Of a stretch of DNA of 64,000 nucleotides, positions 23,105 through 35,410 are shown one piece after another. The notes below the pieces were generated by a model that searched no databases, was not told the DNA's origin, and saw only the letters and a list, made by a program, of their open reading frames with translations. Position numbers and translations under genes: made by a program. Source of the DNA: Heligmosomoides polygyrus polygyrus (taxonomy: Eukaryota > Nematoda > Chromadorea > Rhabditida > Heligmosomidae); assembly GCA_947396885.1 (NCBI GenBank), contig OX377206.1:18595114-18659113 (forward strand). The letters run 5' to 3'. How positions within the stretch are numbered: the first letter of the stretch is position 1; each line of letters starts with the position of its first letter.

Positions 23105-23967
23105 CTTCACACTTTTCTTTATACGATACCCCATAAAGTAAACTTTTTGGCCGCAAAATTTTTGCCTTAGAACATTCCCACATACTTTCTGTAAATGGAG
23201 ATGTTGAGACTCCTGCTCGTTACGCACTTTGGATCGACAATATTTACATGAAAATTCTACAGGATTCTTCTACTTTCTATGGCATTAATTTGTGAGCAGA
23301 AAAAATTGGCAACCATGTAAGTTATCCGGTAGCATGTGAATCTGAGCGAACAAGCCTTAACAACATTTTTAGACGAAAATGCATCACCACATTTCTAGGA
23401 AACCTTTTAGTATACTTGAATTTCAGCTGTTCAGTAATAGCGGTTTAAATTTTTTGAATTAAAAATTACTATGGAATAGTTCCAATGCAACAGAGCACAG
23501 CCGACAATAACAATATTTATTATTTCACCGTATAGGATCGGTTTGAAAATGCACATTGGCTAGCTCTAAATGCGACTCAGATAACAATGACCGTAGCTGC
23601 ATGGAATGAACTACTGCGATGGCGATGAATGAGCGGATGAAAGAGAGAGAGAGGGCGGGATGGAGGAAGGGAGTGGTAGAGGGGAAGAAGGAGCCAGAGA
23701 GGATGACGTGATGCGCCGGATGAAAACAGTGTGTGCGTGTGTGTGTGTGTGAAGAGGCATCTGTGGACTAAGTTTAGCGCTTCCCGAGTCCTATGTAGTA
23801 GTGCTTCGTGTCCATCCTTTTGTCGACTTCTCCGCCTAGTGCATTCCATTCTTCCGATCCGAGATTCTAGAACATCTTTGGTAACAAATAAATAATGAAA
23901 CAATTAACGCTATAAATCATTACTGACAACGTTAGTCAACAGTTCAATAATATATTTGATGATTCAA

Positions 23968-25560
23968 CACGTTGACGACGTGCGATTTTCGCGTGTGTAG
24001 CATGGGACCAATCAATTTTTGTGCAACGTCGGGAGTTGTTTGATTATTGAAACTATTATTTGTTGAGGAGCTCAATAAATCAGTAACCGCAAATTCTTTT
24101 CATGGACCACGCTTTTTACAACAATATCTAAAGATGTAGTGCACATACACAAAATAGTTGCTTCAACAGTTTTGAATCCAACTATTAGGTTGTAACGAAA
24201 TAAATGGCACTGAACCACTGTAAATTTGAACAGCTAATACCTCGGCTTGTAGGCAAGTTTATTAATCGAAATAAAAACCATCTCATTCTACACATCTTTG
24301 CCAACGTGACACGAGCTTTTTTATCCCAGTAATATAAAAAGCAGAAGTTCTGGAATTGACGAAATCTTCGAAGGCACTTTCGGCATCCTGTTGGTATTTG
24401 AATATTTTCCCTACCAAGTAGTCGCCAAGATGCTTGAAGAAATGGTAGTCTGTTGGGGAGAGGTCCGGAGAAAACGGAGGATGTGGTAGAGTTTCAATCA
24501 GCTCATTCAATTTCTACAACGTCATTCGTGCTACATGGGGGCGAGCATTGTCGTGCAGAAGGAGAACTCGCCTTCGGTTTACCAGGGCCGGCCGGATATC
24601 CTTCAACTTTTTCGTCATTTCTTCAATTTCAATGCAGTACTTCTCTGCCGTGATGGATTCACCGGGAGGGGGAAGCTGTGGTGAATAATTCCCAGCGAAC
24701 ACCACCATACTGTCACCATTACTTTCTTTTGGTGCAATTCCGGCTTCGCAAAAACCTTGGGGCTCTCATCGCTGTCCACCCACTGTGCCGATCGTTGCCT
24801 GTTGTCGTACATTATCCATTTCTCGTCACAGGTTACGATGCGATCAAGGAATGGGTCCGTTTCGTTCCGTAGAAGCAGTGCGGACGAGATCTCATATCGT
24901 CGGTTTCTTTGCTCCTCAGACAGCTCGTGAGGCACCCATCTTTCCAGCTTTTTGGTCTTTCCAATTTCCTTCAGATGCCGGGCAGCGTGTTGTGACTGAC
25001 GCCAAGAACCTTCGCTATCTCCCTGGTACCTTTGTGTGGATCCTCCTCTACCACATCTCTCAGCTTGTCCTCATCAACATCACTATGCCTCCCACGACCT
25101 TCATGTTCTTCCAAGCTCTCATCTCCATTCCGGAACTTCTGACACCAACGATACGCCGTCCGAATTGTGGAACATCCTTGACCGAATGCGGCGTTGATCT
25201 TCTCGTCCGCCTCCTTAGCTGTAGTGCCCAGCTTGAATTCATACAAGTAAATGCCTCGGATCACCCTTTTGTCCATCTGCAAAAAAGTCAATAAAACTCT
25301 AAAGTTTTCCCACTTTTACATAGAAAATTTGGTACTCACCGGTAGAGTAAAGTTTACGCTTCTAAACAATATGCCACATGTTACGGTTTGTTCTTGATCA
25401 AGCGCGTAAAGACGCGCCAAAAAATGGCGCGAGCCAGTGCCATTTAATTCGTTACAACTTAATAGAATGATAAATTATAAGGCGGTGATACGACTCGTGT
25501 CACAATGATCCGCCCGGCCGATTATGTGACCCGACAGCGTGTCACATGGTCGTCAACGTG
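23968..25560. mobile_element. piggyBac-like non-autonomous element split by a mariner
   Basis: Outer ends CACGTTGACGACG and CGTCAACGTG are inverted and flanked by TCAA (23964) and TTAA (25561), fitting a TTAA target with one change. Without the nested mariner the element is about 315 bp. Internal words (GTGTCACA, GGGACCAATC) recur in the MITE at 54769. Confidence 0.6.
24185..25462 (-). mobile_element. mariner element, 1278 bp, frameshifted transposase
   Basis: TTAGGTTGTAACGAAAT and the inverse ATTCGTTACAACTTAA bound the copy, with TA at 24183 and 25463. Frames on the - strand give RGIYLYEFKLGTTAKEADEK (25291 side), RIVTCDEKWIMYDNR, LLHDNARPHVAR and FSPDLSPTDYHFFK. All three catalytic aspartates of the D,D34D triad are still present, but the frame is broken at least three times. 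It is nested in the piggyBac-like shell 23968-25560. Confidence 0.92.
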
Positions 25561-26609
25561 TTAAGTAAGAACAGCCGTTTCAGACCTGCCGATACGTGGA
25601 GAGCACTTGTGCCATAGTGTACCTCCCACTGAATGATTAGATTAAAATCAATAATTGATCTGGCAAATGTTTGATGCAGCCGCTGTCGCTAAGCTTAGAC
25701 AAGAACAATTACAGACACAGTCTAGTTATCGTCCTATCAGCATTATTTGAGTGCCTTTGTTCACCGTTAATGACTAAGGGTTACCCAGATGAGTTTTTGA
25801 GATTTCCCCGATATATGGTTCATTGTTCTCCGGGCAGATTAGCCATATAAGAATAACGGGTCATTTACGCGTTTAGTAACTTGCAAGGTAACTACAGCAA
25901 ACTATACTAAAGGTATTCCCTACAAGTCCTCTTTAATCCCCTCGAATCAGAAAGTACAGTCAGCCCAAATAAACTGGCTCTGAATAGAAATTGCGTTCGC
26001 TGCTACAGCGTTGAACCTTGCCGTCGTTGCCTCCGAGGGAGAGTGACACATTCGCCGATTTCCCCTCCAACTCTTCTGCGGAAATTCCTCGTTACTTCAG
26101 CACTCAACGGTATACGCAACAAGCTTGCAACTTTCTACAACGTTTTCCTTCCTGGTGTCTTCCATAATGGAAGCTCTTCATGTGGATCCTTCCTTACCAT
26201 AGCAAAATGATCTCTAGCAAAAGTCGCTTTCGCAGTAGAACTTTAAGGAGTGAGTCAGTGGCATTGGTCTTTGCGACAGTCGCAGGAGGAGAGACATCGG
26301 CGAATGAGTCCACTGGATGTCAAACGAGCTCAAGGATCTCACCAAATTCGAAAATTTTCGCCAAACATTCTCGATGGACGTGAGGGCCAGCTATCCTATT
26401 CTGGCACGTGAAAGAGACAAAAGGACGCGCTATATGCGAGGACATCAATGACCATGGCAACAGCTTCATAGCTGATTTAAACTCGATGAGCACATTTCAT
26501 GAAAAACGTTGTTTTGAATTGATTCAGTAAACTAATTCCTTGGATTGAAATGTTTGTTAAATTATAGGTATGGCTCGCAAAAAAAAGGAAATAAACATCT
26601 AGTACTTAC

Positions 26610-29600
26610 ACTTCGCTTTCCAAAGCTCATACGGAAAGCATTCGGATCAATGTTTCGTCCGGAAAATCGTTTTCCAAACGACATACGGAACGCATGTGGG
26701 TCCACAACTCCCCGCTTGCCATCGGTGAATACCTCATAATCCTAAAATAGTGAGACGACATGACAAGTAATTGCAGCATTTTAGAAAATTGCACTAATAT
26801 TCTCTACTTCTATAGCTTGCACTATCAACAGGCAATTAAGACTGCACGTGTCTCTCGTTAGTTCGGTCATTAGACATTCGAAATGAATTTGTAGATACAT
26901 AGTGCACGAACGATACCCTAAGCTTAATGATTTCTGACGCAGTGAAGGTAAACAGAATACTCAAGTGCACATAGAAGCCTATTCGTGTTAAATACCGTAT
27001 CCGTACGAGTAATGGCCTTCACTCTCATATGGTTAATGGGCTGAAATCAGTAGCAAATAGAGCGGTACACTGAAAGGCGCATCAGTAGTCTTGAATGCGA
27101 GAAACTCATTAGAATCCACCTATGTGTACTACAAATTAGGTCGATGCAAAAGTTCTCGGACATTTGCGACTCTTTGCATTTGAAAAGGATTTTCCCGCCA
27201 ATTTGGACACTGGTCAATACTTGTGACAAGCCAATCGATAGAGGAAAAAAAGCTCTACAAAGTCGTTCTTAACGCTCACTTCAATACGCCTACAGCCAGC
27301 AAATTTGGCTTCGCAATTCACGCCTGCTGATGCTCACATCCACAACGTAATGTTGTTTCTCTTCTTTTCTGGGCTCACCAATCTTACGAGGGTCTGAACG
27401 AGGCTTATAAGGAAGGGCCTCTTACGCAGAATTTTAGTAAATGCCAAAAGTTTGGCTCTATTCTGTAGCGCCCTTTACAAACCACTACCAAGTTCAGTAC
27501 CGTTTAACTTCCTTTCACTTAAAAATTAAATCCTCAATTCATAGCGTAGCATTGGATGGACATTGATGAGAACGATGGCGATATTTCACAGCAATATAGG
27601 GACATACTGCCGAACGGCAATCGCGGCAGTTCCAAACATGAGCGACCATGGCTCCAGAACGTAACTCCAACGCGACGTCGCGCGCTAGCCGCATGCGACG
27701 TCGCGGCGCAAAAACACGGACGTGCGCTCGCTGACGCTTGATTAGCCGCGGACCGCGAAATTTTGCCACTGTTAAAGCAGCAATTGTGACATGTGAGTTG
27801 GAGAAAGGTGACGGCCAAGTGTGGAACAAAGTTACAATTAAGGAAGAAGCTACGGATTAGTGCGCCCTTGACCTGTCGGTCTTAGCAACAGTCTCACGTC
27901 TTAGCAATTCCTTAAAACTTTAAACTCTTGATAACAAAGACAACCGTTCAAATGAAATTTGTGGAAAGTCTCGGGAACTTGCAAGCACTTGCTTCCGAAA
28001 CTTCTACTTATTAATCCCCGCCCAGTCCTGGTCTCGAATTTTCCTCACCAGGTCTTTGGCTGCGTCCCTCCACTCATTCGAAACAGGTTGAGTCTCATTC
28101 CACCTGCACTTTGTTAGCCAACGCTCCCACTTTAAGAAGGAATCTTCAAGAAGATCGTGGACTTACGAGTAATAGGCAATACTCGTAAGTTCACCCGCGA
28201 TAGACATTTATGGGGATATAACAGCTAACTTCGCTAGGATTCTATGCACTCTAATTTGCTACCGGTTAACAATACACTAGCCAGCGAGGTACGCATAGAA
28301 TTGGGAATAGAATTCCCTACCAGGAGACATCAGAAGCGTCTCACCCAACTACCTTCCTCCTTATACGCGAAAAACGCGGTCGACAGTCGTCGACACACAC
28401 TTTCACGTTCCAGCGCGAGTCTCCAGTCGTACCTGTCGAAAGCGTTACTAGCCGTTCCTGTCGGAAGCAGTCGGACCGCGACAACTGGTCCAATTTCGTC
28501 GCGCACCGCGCGCGACGCCAGGGAGGGTTCACGCGGCGTTGGAGTTATGTCCGCCCCCCAGCGACCATAGGTTCGATCGATTCCCAGCTCCGGCACACTG
28601 CGCTTTGCAAAAATTGCTGCGTTAGGACCCGTTTGTACTTCGACGCCGAGCGACGCAACGCCACGTATTGTAGCCACATTGATCCAGCGATGCGATCGAT
28701 CAATTTGGCCACTATAAATCTCATCGCGTCTTGGAAGTATAAATGGGGCCCTAAGGGTAGAGGCTAAAACAACGTACAGAGTGATGTGCAGAACAAAACC
28801 AAAACAAGATCATACATTCGGAGGTCGCAAAAGAATTAGGATAAACAGAAGAAGACGATGATAATGAAGAAAAAGAATGAAAGGAACAGGGAGGCAACTA
28901 TTCTCGTTACTACTTTACTACTACTTCACTCGCAAGGTTCTTATGCGCTGTACAGGCTTAGGTTACTAATACATTCCCAATAGAGATGAAAGACGGAAAC
29001 ATCTTGGGCTGCCTGGTCTACAGAGTAGGAGAGTCAGAAATGATCTCCTGGTGGTTTTCAAAGTGATTACAGGTAGAACTGAACTAAATTCTAGAGATAT
29101 TTTTAACCTATTGCCATCTAGAACTAGATGGACAAATTCTAAGCTGAGGGTTCCGGCTACTAGGTCACAGGTTCGTCATAAAAGCTTTTCTGTCATTCGA
29201 GAAGCTGCTTAGTGAGAGCATTCTTCCTCTACCGCTTTCTGCCTTTAAAAAACTGATTTCGTCGCATAGACACTTGGGGGGTTTCTTGATGAAATCGTAT
29301 CTTATAGCAGTTCAATTTATGTGTTTCCAGGATTACTATGATGTATTTCTGTTGATTTTTTAGTGTTTCTTTTACTATGTTTACTTCCTTCGAATTTACT
29401 AGTGTTCTTTGTACTATGTACTTGAGTCTTCTAGTGTTTTGTTCACGTCTAATTGTTGCTTCTGTTACTCGCGTGGGCATGACCTGCGCCTCCAAAGATA
29501 AAGATTCTCAGGGAGAAGAAATATACAGGTTCAGCTTCGCTCGAGGCAATTCTATTTCGGCGATTAATCGGTTATCACGGTACATAGCATATATGATACA

Positions 29601-30068
29601 AAAATTCAAAGCAGTTTAAAGCAAGTTTTGAGTAGTTGCATTAATATGGGATAGGGAAGTGTATTAAATTGCTCGTGTAGCTTATGCAAAATATGTATTA
29701 TCTATGAGTGGCTGCTCCCTCTAAGAACCTTTAGGCTTGATCTGATCTACAGCGTTGCTCATACATAGAATATAACAAGTAGGTTGGAAAAAGCTAAATG
29801 GGGAAATACAGATGGTCCTGACGCATTTCATATGCAATACAAAAAGATGAAAAACTATCATTTAAACGAGTAGTCTCACAGTTTAGTTATCTAATCATTT
29901 TCCTTAATTCATACCTTTACTTCTGAAGCTACCCAGCGAGATTCAGAACTGTTTATATGATGTAATGGATAAAAGATCGATTATCGATTTTAGCGCTCAC
30001 CTGAGACAAAACCGCGACAACCACCATCAGCGCAAGGATAGTGACCCGAAGGCTGTCCATTGGTGTGT
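26610..30068 (-). CDS. nlp-1: MSFamide neuropeptide precursor (nlp-1-like), partial
   Basis: Exon 1 (coding 30060-30001) follows a TTTCAG acceptor at 30069-30074, 8 bases before ATG, as in trans-spliced nematode genes. It codes a 20-residue signal peptide, [20 protein letters not shown], up to a CAG/GTGAGC donor. Exon 2 (26741-26610, acceptor CTATTTTAG, donor GTAAGT) is in phase and codes [10 protein letters not shown], then [15 protein letters not shown], then [20 protein letters not shown] sites and the preceding Gly predict two C-terminally amidated ...AFRMSF peptides; the Arg before NIDPN could allow a shorter form. From memory, C. elegans NLP-1 carries [11 protein letters not shown] repeats, hence the symbol. 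Such peptides act on neuronal receptors after dense-core vesicle release. More exons may exist in the 3.26-kb intron or downstream; a weak 3' exon candidate starts at 26075. Confidence 0.72.
28154..28192. other. hairpin, 15-bp stem
   Basis: GTGGACTTACGAGTA and TACTCGTAAGTTCAC pair with one mismatch around an 8-base loop. It lies in the neuropeptide-gene intron; no terminator or transposon context. Confidence 0.55.
28340..28730. repeat. GC-rich repeat, uninterrupted relative of the 53.9/55.4-kb sequence
   Basis: The stretch CGCCACGTATTGTAGCCAC followed by ATTGATCCAGCGATGCGATC is the empty-site counterpart of the hAT insertion. CpG-rich words (GTCGCGC, GCGCGCGACG) set it off from the AT-rich surroundings. 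Both strands are open over 100 codons here, but the composition argues against coding. Confidence 0.55.
28975..29250 (+). pseudogene. CR1/L2-type LINE C-terminal remnant
   Basis: One frame reads [20 protein letters not shown], then [20 protein letters not shown] and a stop. It matches in pattern the end of the LINE frame at 4306 ([33 protein letters not shown]). Frames shift before and after. The T-rich 250 bp that follow could be its 3' UTR. It lies in the intron of the neuropeptide gene, on the opposite strand. Confidence 0.65.
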
Positions 30069-30744
30069 CTGAAAGAACTGATTTCATATTAGAATTCATC
30101 ATCGAGGAAGAGGTGGCGAAAAAACGCGTTCGATGGGAGAGCACGAGAGATCTCGAGAATCCCCATGTTAGCCGAGTATCGCTCAAAAACCGCCGAATAA
30201 ATAATTGAAGGCTTTATGAAGAGAGTGGAGTGGACACGATCGCGAGGCCGACTACAAAGTACGACGGCTAGAACTGCTTGAGCGAGAGCAGCAGACACGG
30301 AAGGGCGTGTGGAGTCGTTCACTATACGACTGATCTTCGGAAAGACTCATTTTTTTGGGAACGCTCCTTATTTTTGCTAGCGGTGAAATGTTGAGAGCCG
30401 TGCGAGTGACATGTTTGAGCGGTGAGCGCCGGACTCGTCGTGCTGATTTAGTGACCGACGTTTTGTAGTCATCCAGATGTTATTCTGAAGGCTAGGACGC
30501 TCACATCATCGTTTGCTTGTTTTCATCCAATTAGCTTTTCCAACAAGAGCAGTTGATGCAGCTAAAGCGTTCAGTTACTGAGAATCTACACACTGGAATA
30601 CGACGAGGGCAAGTGATCAACAGAAGATGTTACGTGGGGGAAACACTGAGAGGAGAAAGGCAAGAAATCAATGTAGGATGAAAATTCAACAGCTCTAGCA
30701 GTCGAGTATGTGCAGATAGAATTGTAAAGAATCAAAGGTAGACG

Positions 30745-30855
30745 GTGGAGGCGCCAATGCTTGCCTGCACCCGAACCTGTCCTGGGTTCGAGTTCTACCT
30801 AGACCAACTACATAGGCCTTCTATGTATCTCTTGGGGCTCGCTGAATTTGTGCTC
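30745..30855 (+). repeat. SINE family 1, head fragment
   Basis: GTGGAGGCGCC, then CTGGGTTCGAGTTC, a near-ideal B box, then ACCTAGACCAAC. The rest is lost. Confidence 0.55.
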
Positions 30856-32587
30856 AACTGATTTATGCTCAACTCCACGAGAACAATACGAGCACATTCA
30901 GTTCATGCATGGAGTCATTGAGATTATGGATTTAGGCTTCAAATTTTTAGCAACGAATTTGCTTGCCCAAGACTAATTATAAAACCTTGTAATAGAACAA
31001 GTTATGAGTTTACTAGTTAGTTTCTACTTAGTCACTAGATGGAAACGAACTCAAAACTCAAAATTTAGGACGCAGCACAGGATCACTAGTTAAGTGAAGG
31101 TCAGTTAATAATCCACGTATTCTCTACTAAAGGTTTCTCCGATCGTGATGTGATCGTGTCTTTGATACATTGCAAAAATTATGGCGAATTTTAGGCCCAT
31201 TTTCGTGTAACGTATCACCTTCCTGTTGGCGCAGAATTTAGGATACTGTCCTGGACAAAGAACTTTTTTGCAGATCGAGGTGCAAAACAGCTGAGAAATC
31301 TTTTGGTCTACTCCTACATAGAGCATTATTTCTGCGCGTAATTTTAAGTAAACGATAGCATTGCTCAAAATAAAGGTCTGGAAAAGGACGGCATTATTTA
31401 GTACTAATAATGCTTCATCTAAATGGTATGCAAACTACCAATCATGTAAACACTGCAACAATGGGACAACAGCACGGTGCAATCTCAGCGTTTACCACAT
31501 GCTAAGGTTTTCATTTTTTTGATATTTAAAGTAAACCAATATACAATAGCAAATAGATCTCTGCTGTAGCTACAGAATTAGAGACGTCTCATATAGTACC
31601 AAACATTGAGTAAGGGAAGGTTGACTGTAGTTGCACGATCTAAGTACAACAACACTATCAGTCGAATAAAAAATAGGAATAAGCAATAATAATGGGTCAA
31701 GAACAAAGTTACCAATAAATATTGGCAACTCAGCGATATATGTAAATACACATAAAAATAGTAGAAACACGAAACATAAACTTTTACTAGTTTATGGGTA
31801 CACACGGGGTACTAGAAACAACGACTAACTCCCTGATGCAAGATTTTTAAATAAAAGATTTAAGACTGTAATATCTTAGCGGAACAAAAGGATTAGATAG
31901 GTTCGTTCATTACAAGCCGCTGCAAACGCTCTCTTGTGAAGTTAAAAAAATCAGAATTCACTGAGCGGATTCACAAGTGAACTTAAGTGGGTGACGACAT
32001 CTCTGTAGCATTTTATGGGGGGCGTCAAGAATGCTATAGGGTTTTAATGGTAACGAACAGACGCTGCTGTCACATCTCATCAGCAGCAGTTCTAGACTTC
32101 TAGTATTCCCATTCAACAACACAACAACGTCGTTGGTGACGACGAAAGTTGGACACTGCCGCTTCGACATCTGCCTCGGCGCTTTCGTGGGTCACTTTAA
32201 AGGAACGGCTACTTGCCAGGAAGGGGTATCAGGCCCTTCGTATTCGTGGCAAAAATGATTGGCACTGCGAGAATCTCCATCCTGCGAATAGTTGCAGAGA
32301 ATTTTCCGTTTTGGAAAGCTCTTGAGTCTAGCGAATTCCGTCGTCGTCATCGAATATGGTGAAAAAGTGTAAAATATTACCTCATAAGTGTTGGGTCAAA
32401 GATTCGATTGTTTGACCTTGGTGTAATTTTGAATTTTTCTACACATTCGATGCTTGGAAGGAATTACCTTGTGCCGCCATGCGATTTTATAGCACACTTT
32501 TAGGCCCCTAACTATGAAGCTTCTAGGAGGGGACACCGTTTACCACTGCTTGATGCTGATGAATGTCGTTGTGGTATTCATTTTTGC

Positions 32588-32630
32588 AGTTCAGACATAC
32601 GCCTGAGACTCTTCCCTGGTTGGCAAACGA
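32588..32630. repeat. solo terminus related to the 49.5-51.0-kb element
   Basis: GTTCAGACATACGCCTGAGA and CTCTTCCCTGGTTGG match the right end of that element (GTTCAGACATACGCTACAGA, CCCTTCCCTTGTG). No second arm was found nearby. Confidence 0.45.
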
Positions 32631-34795
32631 GCACGTAGACTCAATCATAATAAGGTCTGACTTCTTATCCATAAATTTCTAATGTAAGATGACGTTTTAA
32701 AGATGACTTCCATTTCTAATAAGGAACAGGCGTTGCGTCACCCATCGGCTGTGCAAACGCTCATCCTTGAACATGTGATCTTTTAGGGCTTATTGTATGG
32801 GTGACATATATAGGGTGAGCTATAAATTTGCCCATGGTTTATAGATTATGGTGGAGGGGTACTATTCATAAGGGGCCACCTCTGGATTGATAAAAGCTTT
32901 TAGATCGTGTGGGTAGCTTTGAAGCCCGCGTCGGAGCCCCTCTTACGGAATTTCGCTCCTCATTCGTTTCGAACAGGATATTGGACAATAGCTTTTCTAC
33001 GCTATATAGAGCATAACTTTTCTTTAAGATGGTAAATGAACGAAAGTCAAAAATTCGTCGACTCTACTGAACAGTTTTGAAGTTCAGTTTCATAGGTATC
33101 CAGTTCAACGCGAAATGGTATAAAATTGCAGGTTATTAGTAAAGATGCATATTTGGATAGAATTGATATCTAAAACGATAATTTCGAAATCGTCTGTTTT
33201 TTCATTTCTAATTTTTCTTTTTTCTGATGTTTTTGACTTTCCTTTTCTGACAAAGTCGATTTTCTGTTTTCCATTTTCTGGAAAAATTTCAAAAATTTCG
33301 CTCATCCTTTATTCACACCGGGTACAATGAATCGTCTCGGAATGCGCTACGAATTCTAATTCTTCGAGATGTTGTGACCCGTTCATATGACGAGCCGTGC
33401 ATTACCACCCCTGTGAAGGACTGTGGTTAGCCAACGTCAGAACAATGGATGTCCTCGTTTTCCTGGGCAACAAACCAGGCATGAAACCGATTTTTGGCAC
33501 AGAAAAATCGGCCCCTTTACACTGGATTGTCTCTAAGCAAATACAGTTCAATAGAAAACAGCAACAACGGAAAGCAGAAATGTCTCAGGGATCTTAAGAG
33601 AAGTAAGAGTGGGGGAAGATAAAGCAAACTTAATTCCGTTCAATCTATCTTAGGAATGGGGTAAAGCTCACTCCTAGAGAATCAAGGAAAGGAATCTTAA
33701 GGGATGCGGTCGCGGTGAATTATTGGAGAAACGGAGAAGTCTTTGCAGAGAGAATTTTCTGGAATATGAAAGTGTTGGTCTCGCTAAACGCGATTAAGAG
33801 GAGCAGAGGTGCAAGTCTAGAGAGAGGGGTGGAGGGCCATCCTATATTTCTTCCAGGGTTACCAGCTTTAACCTAGCTAAAGCAGGCTTAGGTGTAACGT
33901 TAGCGTAGAAATTTAGCTGTGGTTAACATTATCATTTTAAAAGATTCTGAACAAAGTTTCCGCACTTTATCGATGAAAATGAAAATGACGCTCATTCAAG
34001 ACTTGCACCGGAAGCAAGTTCTTCTGAAAACGTAAACGTTGGTAAATTGTTGTCGTAAACTTTTCAACAGAATCTAGCCGAAGGAGGTCGTCCCGACCAT
34101 TGTAAATCAGGCTGCTCCGGATCCCTAAATGTGCTTATCGTTTGAAAACAACCGAAAACAAGCAACGGTTACAATAATCATGCTGTACTACATAGTGGTG
34201 CAATGCAGTAAAGACTACAACAGTGCAGGCTTCAGAATATTGGTTCATGGCCGCGGAAGACGAACACGTCGTCCAAGTGTCATGGAGATGATGATGGCAA
34301 GGAACAGCGCTGTCCGTGTCAACGACATGGCAGCACGCGTAACGAAGACATACGGCCACGCTTTGGCGTCGCCCTACTCATTTCAAGACACACTAGAATC
34401 ATTTCGAAATGGAATGAGCACGTGTAGATTTCTAGTGGAGGCTGTAAGGCCCACTACACAGCTCGTAAAGAGACTCCTAAATCAGAGATTATGTTTTCAG
34501 AATATAATATACGTTTTTCCCCTCAAAATGGACACAAACTTAGGCCAACTGCAGTTTTGAGATCGAGCTAGGCACCCGATATTAGCGTCCTCCATATCAA
34601 TCCAGGCGTCCTCTAAGGACCGAAAAAATATTCTGCAGCTCAAAAACTTCACCATGACTTTCTCTGAAATCTAATGATCCAACTGCCCTAAAAAAACACA
34701 ATGTTTCTTATAAGATTTTTTTGCAGTTAGGAAAATGAGTTTTATAGATTTTAGCCCGGTTCCAACGTTTCTTGACGAATGTTTATCAACGACGA

Positions 34796-34819
34796 TTCGG
34801 ACCATAAGCCCTTCTTCAG
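34796..34819 (-). other. CTGAAGA-hairpin-GAA motif, copy 2
   Basis: On the - strand: CTGAAGA, A, GGGC, loop TTATG, GTCC, GAA. The stem differs from the other copies but still pairs. AAGAAACGTTGGAACC follows further on. Confidence 0.5.
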
Positions 34820-34886
34820 GTCTGTAACGTATTTTATTTTAGTTTATACATAAAATGTGTTATATATTACACATTATTATTTGTAA

Positions 34887-35178
34887 GTGCGCGTGTAGCG
34901 CAGTCGGAGGGGGTGCCGGCTGTCGCGTGCACCCGATACCAAGCTCCTGGTTCGGATTTCCCGCCCAGGTCAACCAAGCCTTCATCCCTTCTGGATCGTT
35001 GAATTGGTGCCAGACTTGCCTGGGAATGATAGAGCACTGACCTGCTCATCGGCTGGCCAAGCGCAACACATTTTATGACCAAATACGTATTCAAATCGCC
35101 TACACGATATCCCGTAGAATAAGAATGCGTGGCGCATCCCAAAAGAGATTGAGTAACGCCGTCCTTTGTCCTTCATCG
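34887..35178 (+). repeat. SINE family 1, full-length
   Basis: GTGCGCGTGTAGCGCAGTCG is the head. The tail reads GAGTAACGCCGTCCTTTGTCC. Confidence 0.87.
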
Positions 35179-35410
35179 TTGTTGTTTATATATTATTTAT
35201 ATGTGACATTATTTATTTTATAACGGAGAAGCAGAAATGTTTCCGAACATCGCTGGAAGAGATTGTGCCACGCACTCATTCAGAACACTGCAACATTTAT
35301 TTGATTACTAATGTAAATCCTACTTATCTAAAATGACAAATGCTTCTGTGTTTCTTTTATTGCGATGGCTTTTACCTTTTCTAAAATTTTTACGCATACT
35401 ATCAGCATTT

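Larger units (their letters stand above)
30330..34750. other. intergenic stretch without a supported gene
   Basis: Apart from the SINE head at 30745, the solo terminus at 32588 and a TACCATTT-type end near 33085-33120, I see only short frames with no splice context. The TTTTCTG-rich run at 33200-33300 is low complexity. Confidence 0.5.

Noticed and set aside
25940..26075. Third exon of the neuropeptide gene (- strand from 26075)
   Set aside because: A fair acceptor (TTTCCGCAG) and an in-phase frame to a stop exist, but the peptide lacks cleavage or amidation motifs; kept only as a weak possibility.
28244..28677. Overlapping 108- to 115-codon frames on both strands
   Set aside because: CpG-rich repeat sequence; frames are open because stop codons are rare in it, and a relative flanks the hAT insertion.
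29783..29810. Sixth mariner end (TAGGTTGGAAAAAGC)
   Set aside because: Only about 15 bases match and no partner end or transposase was seen.
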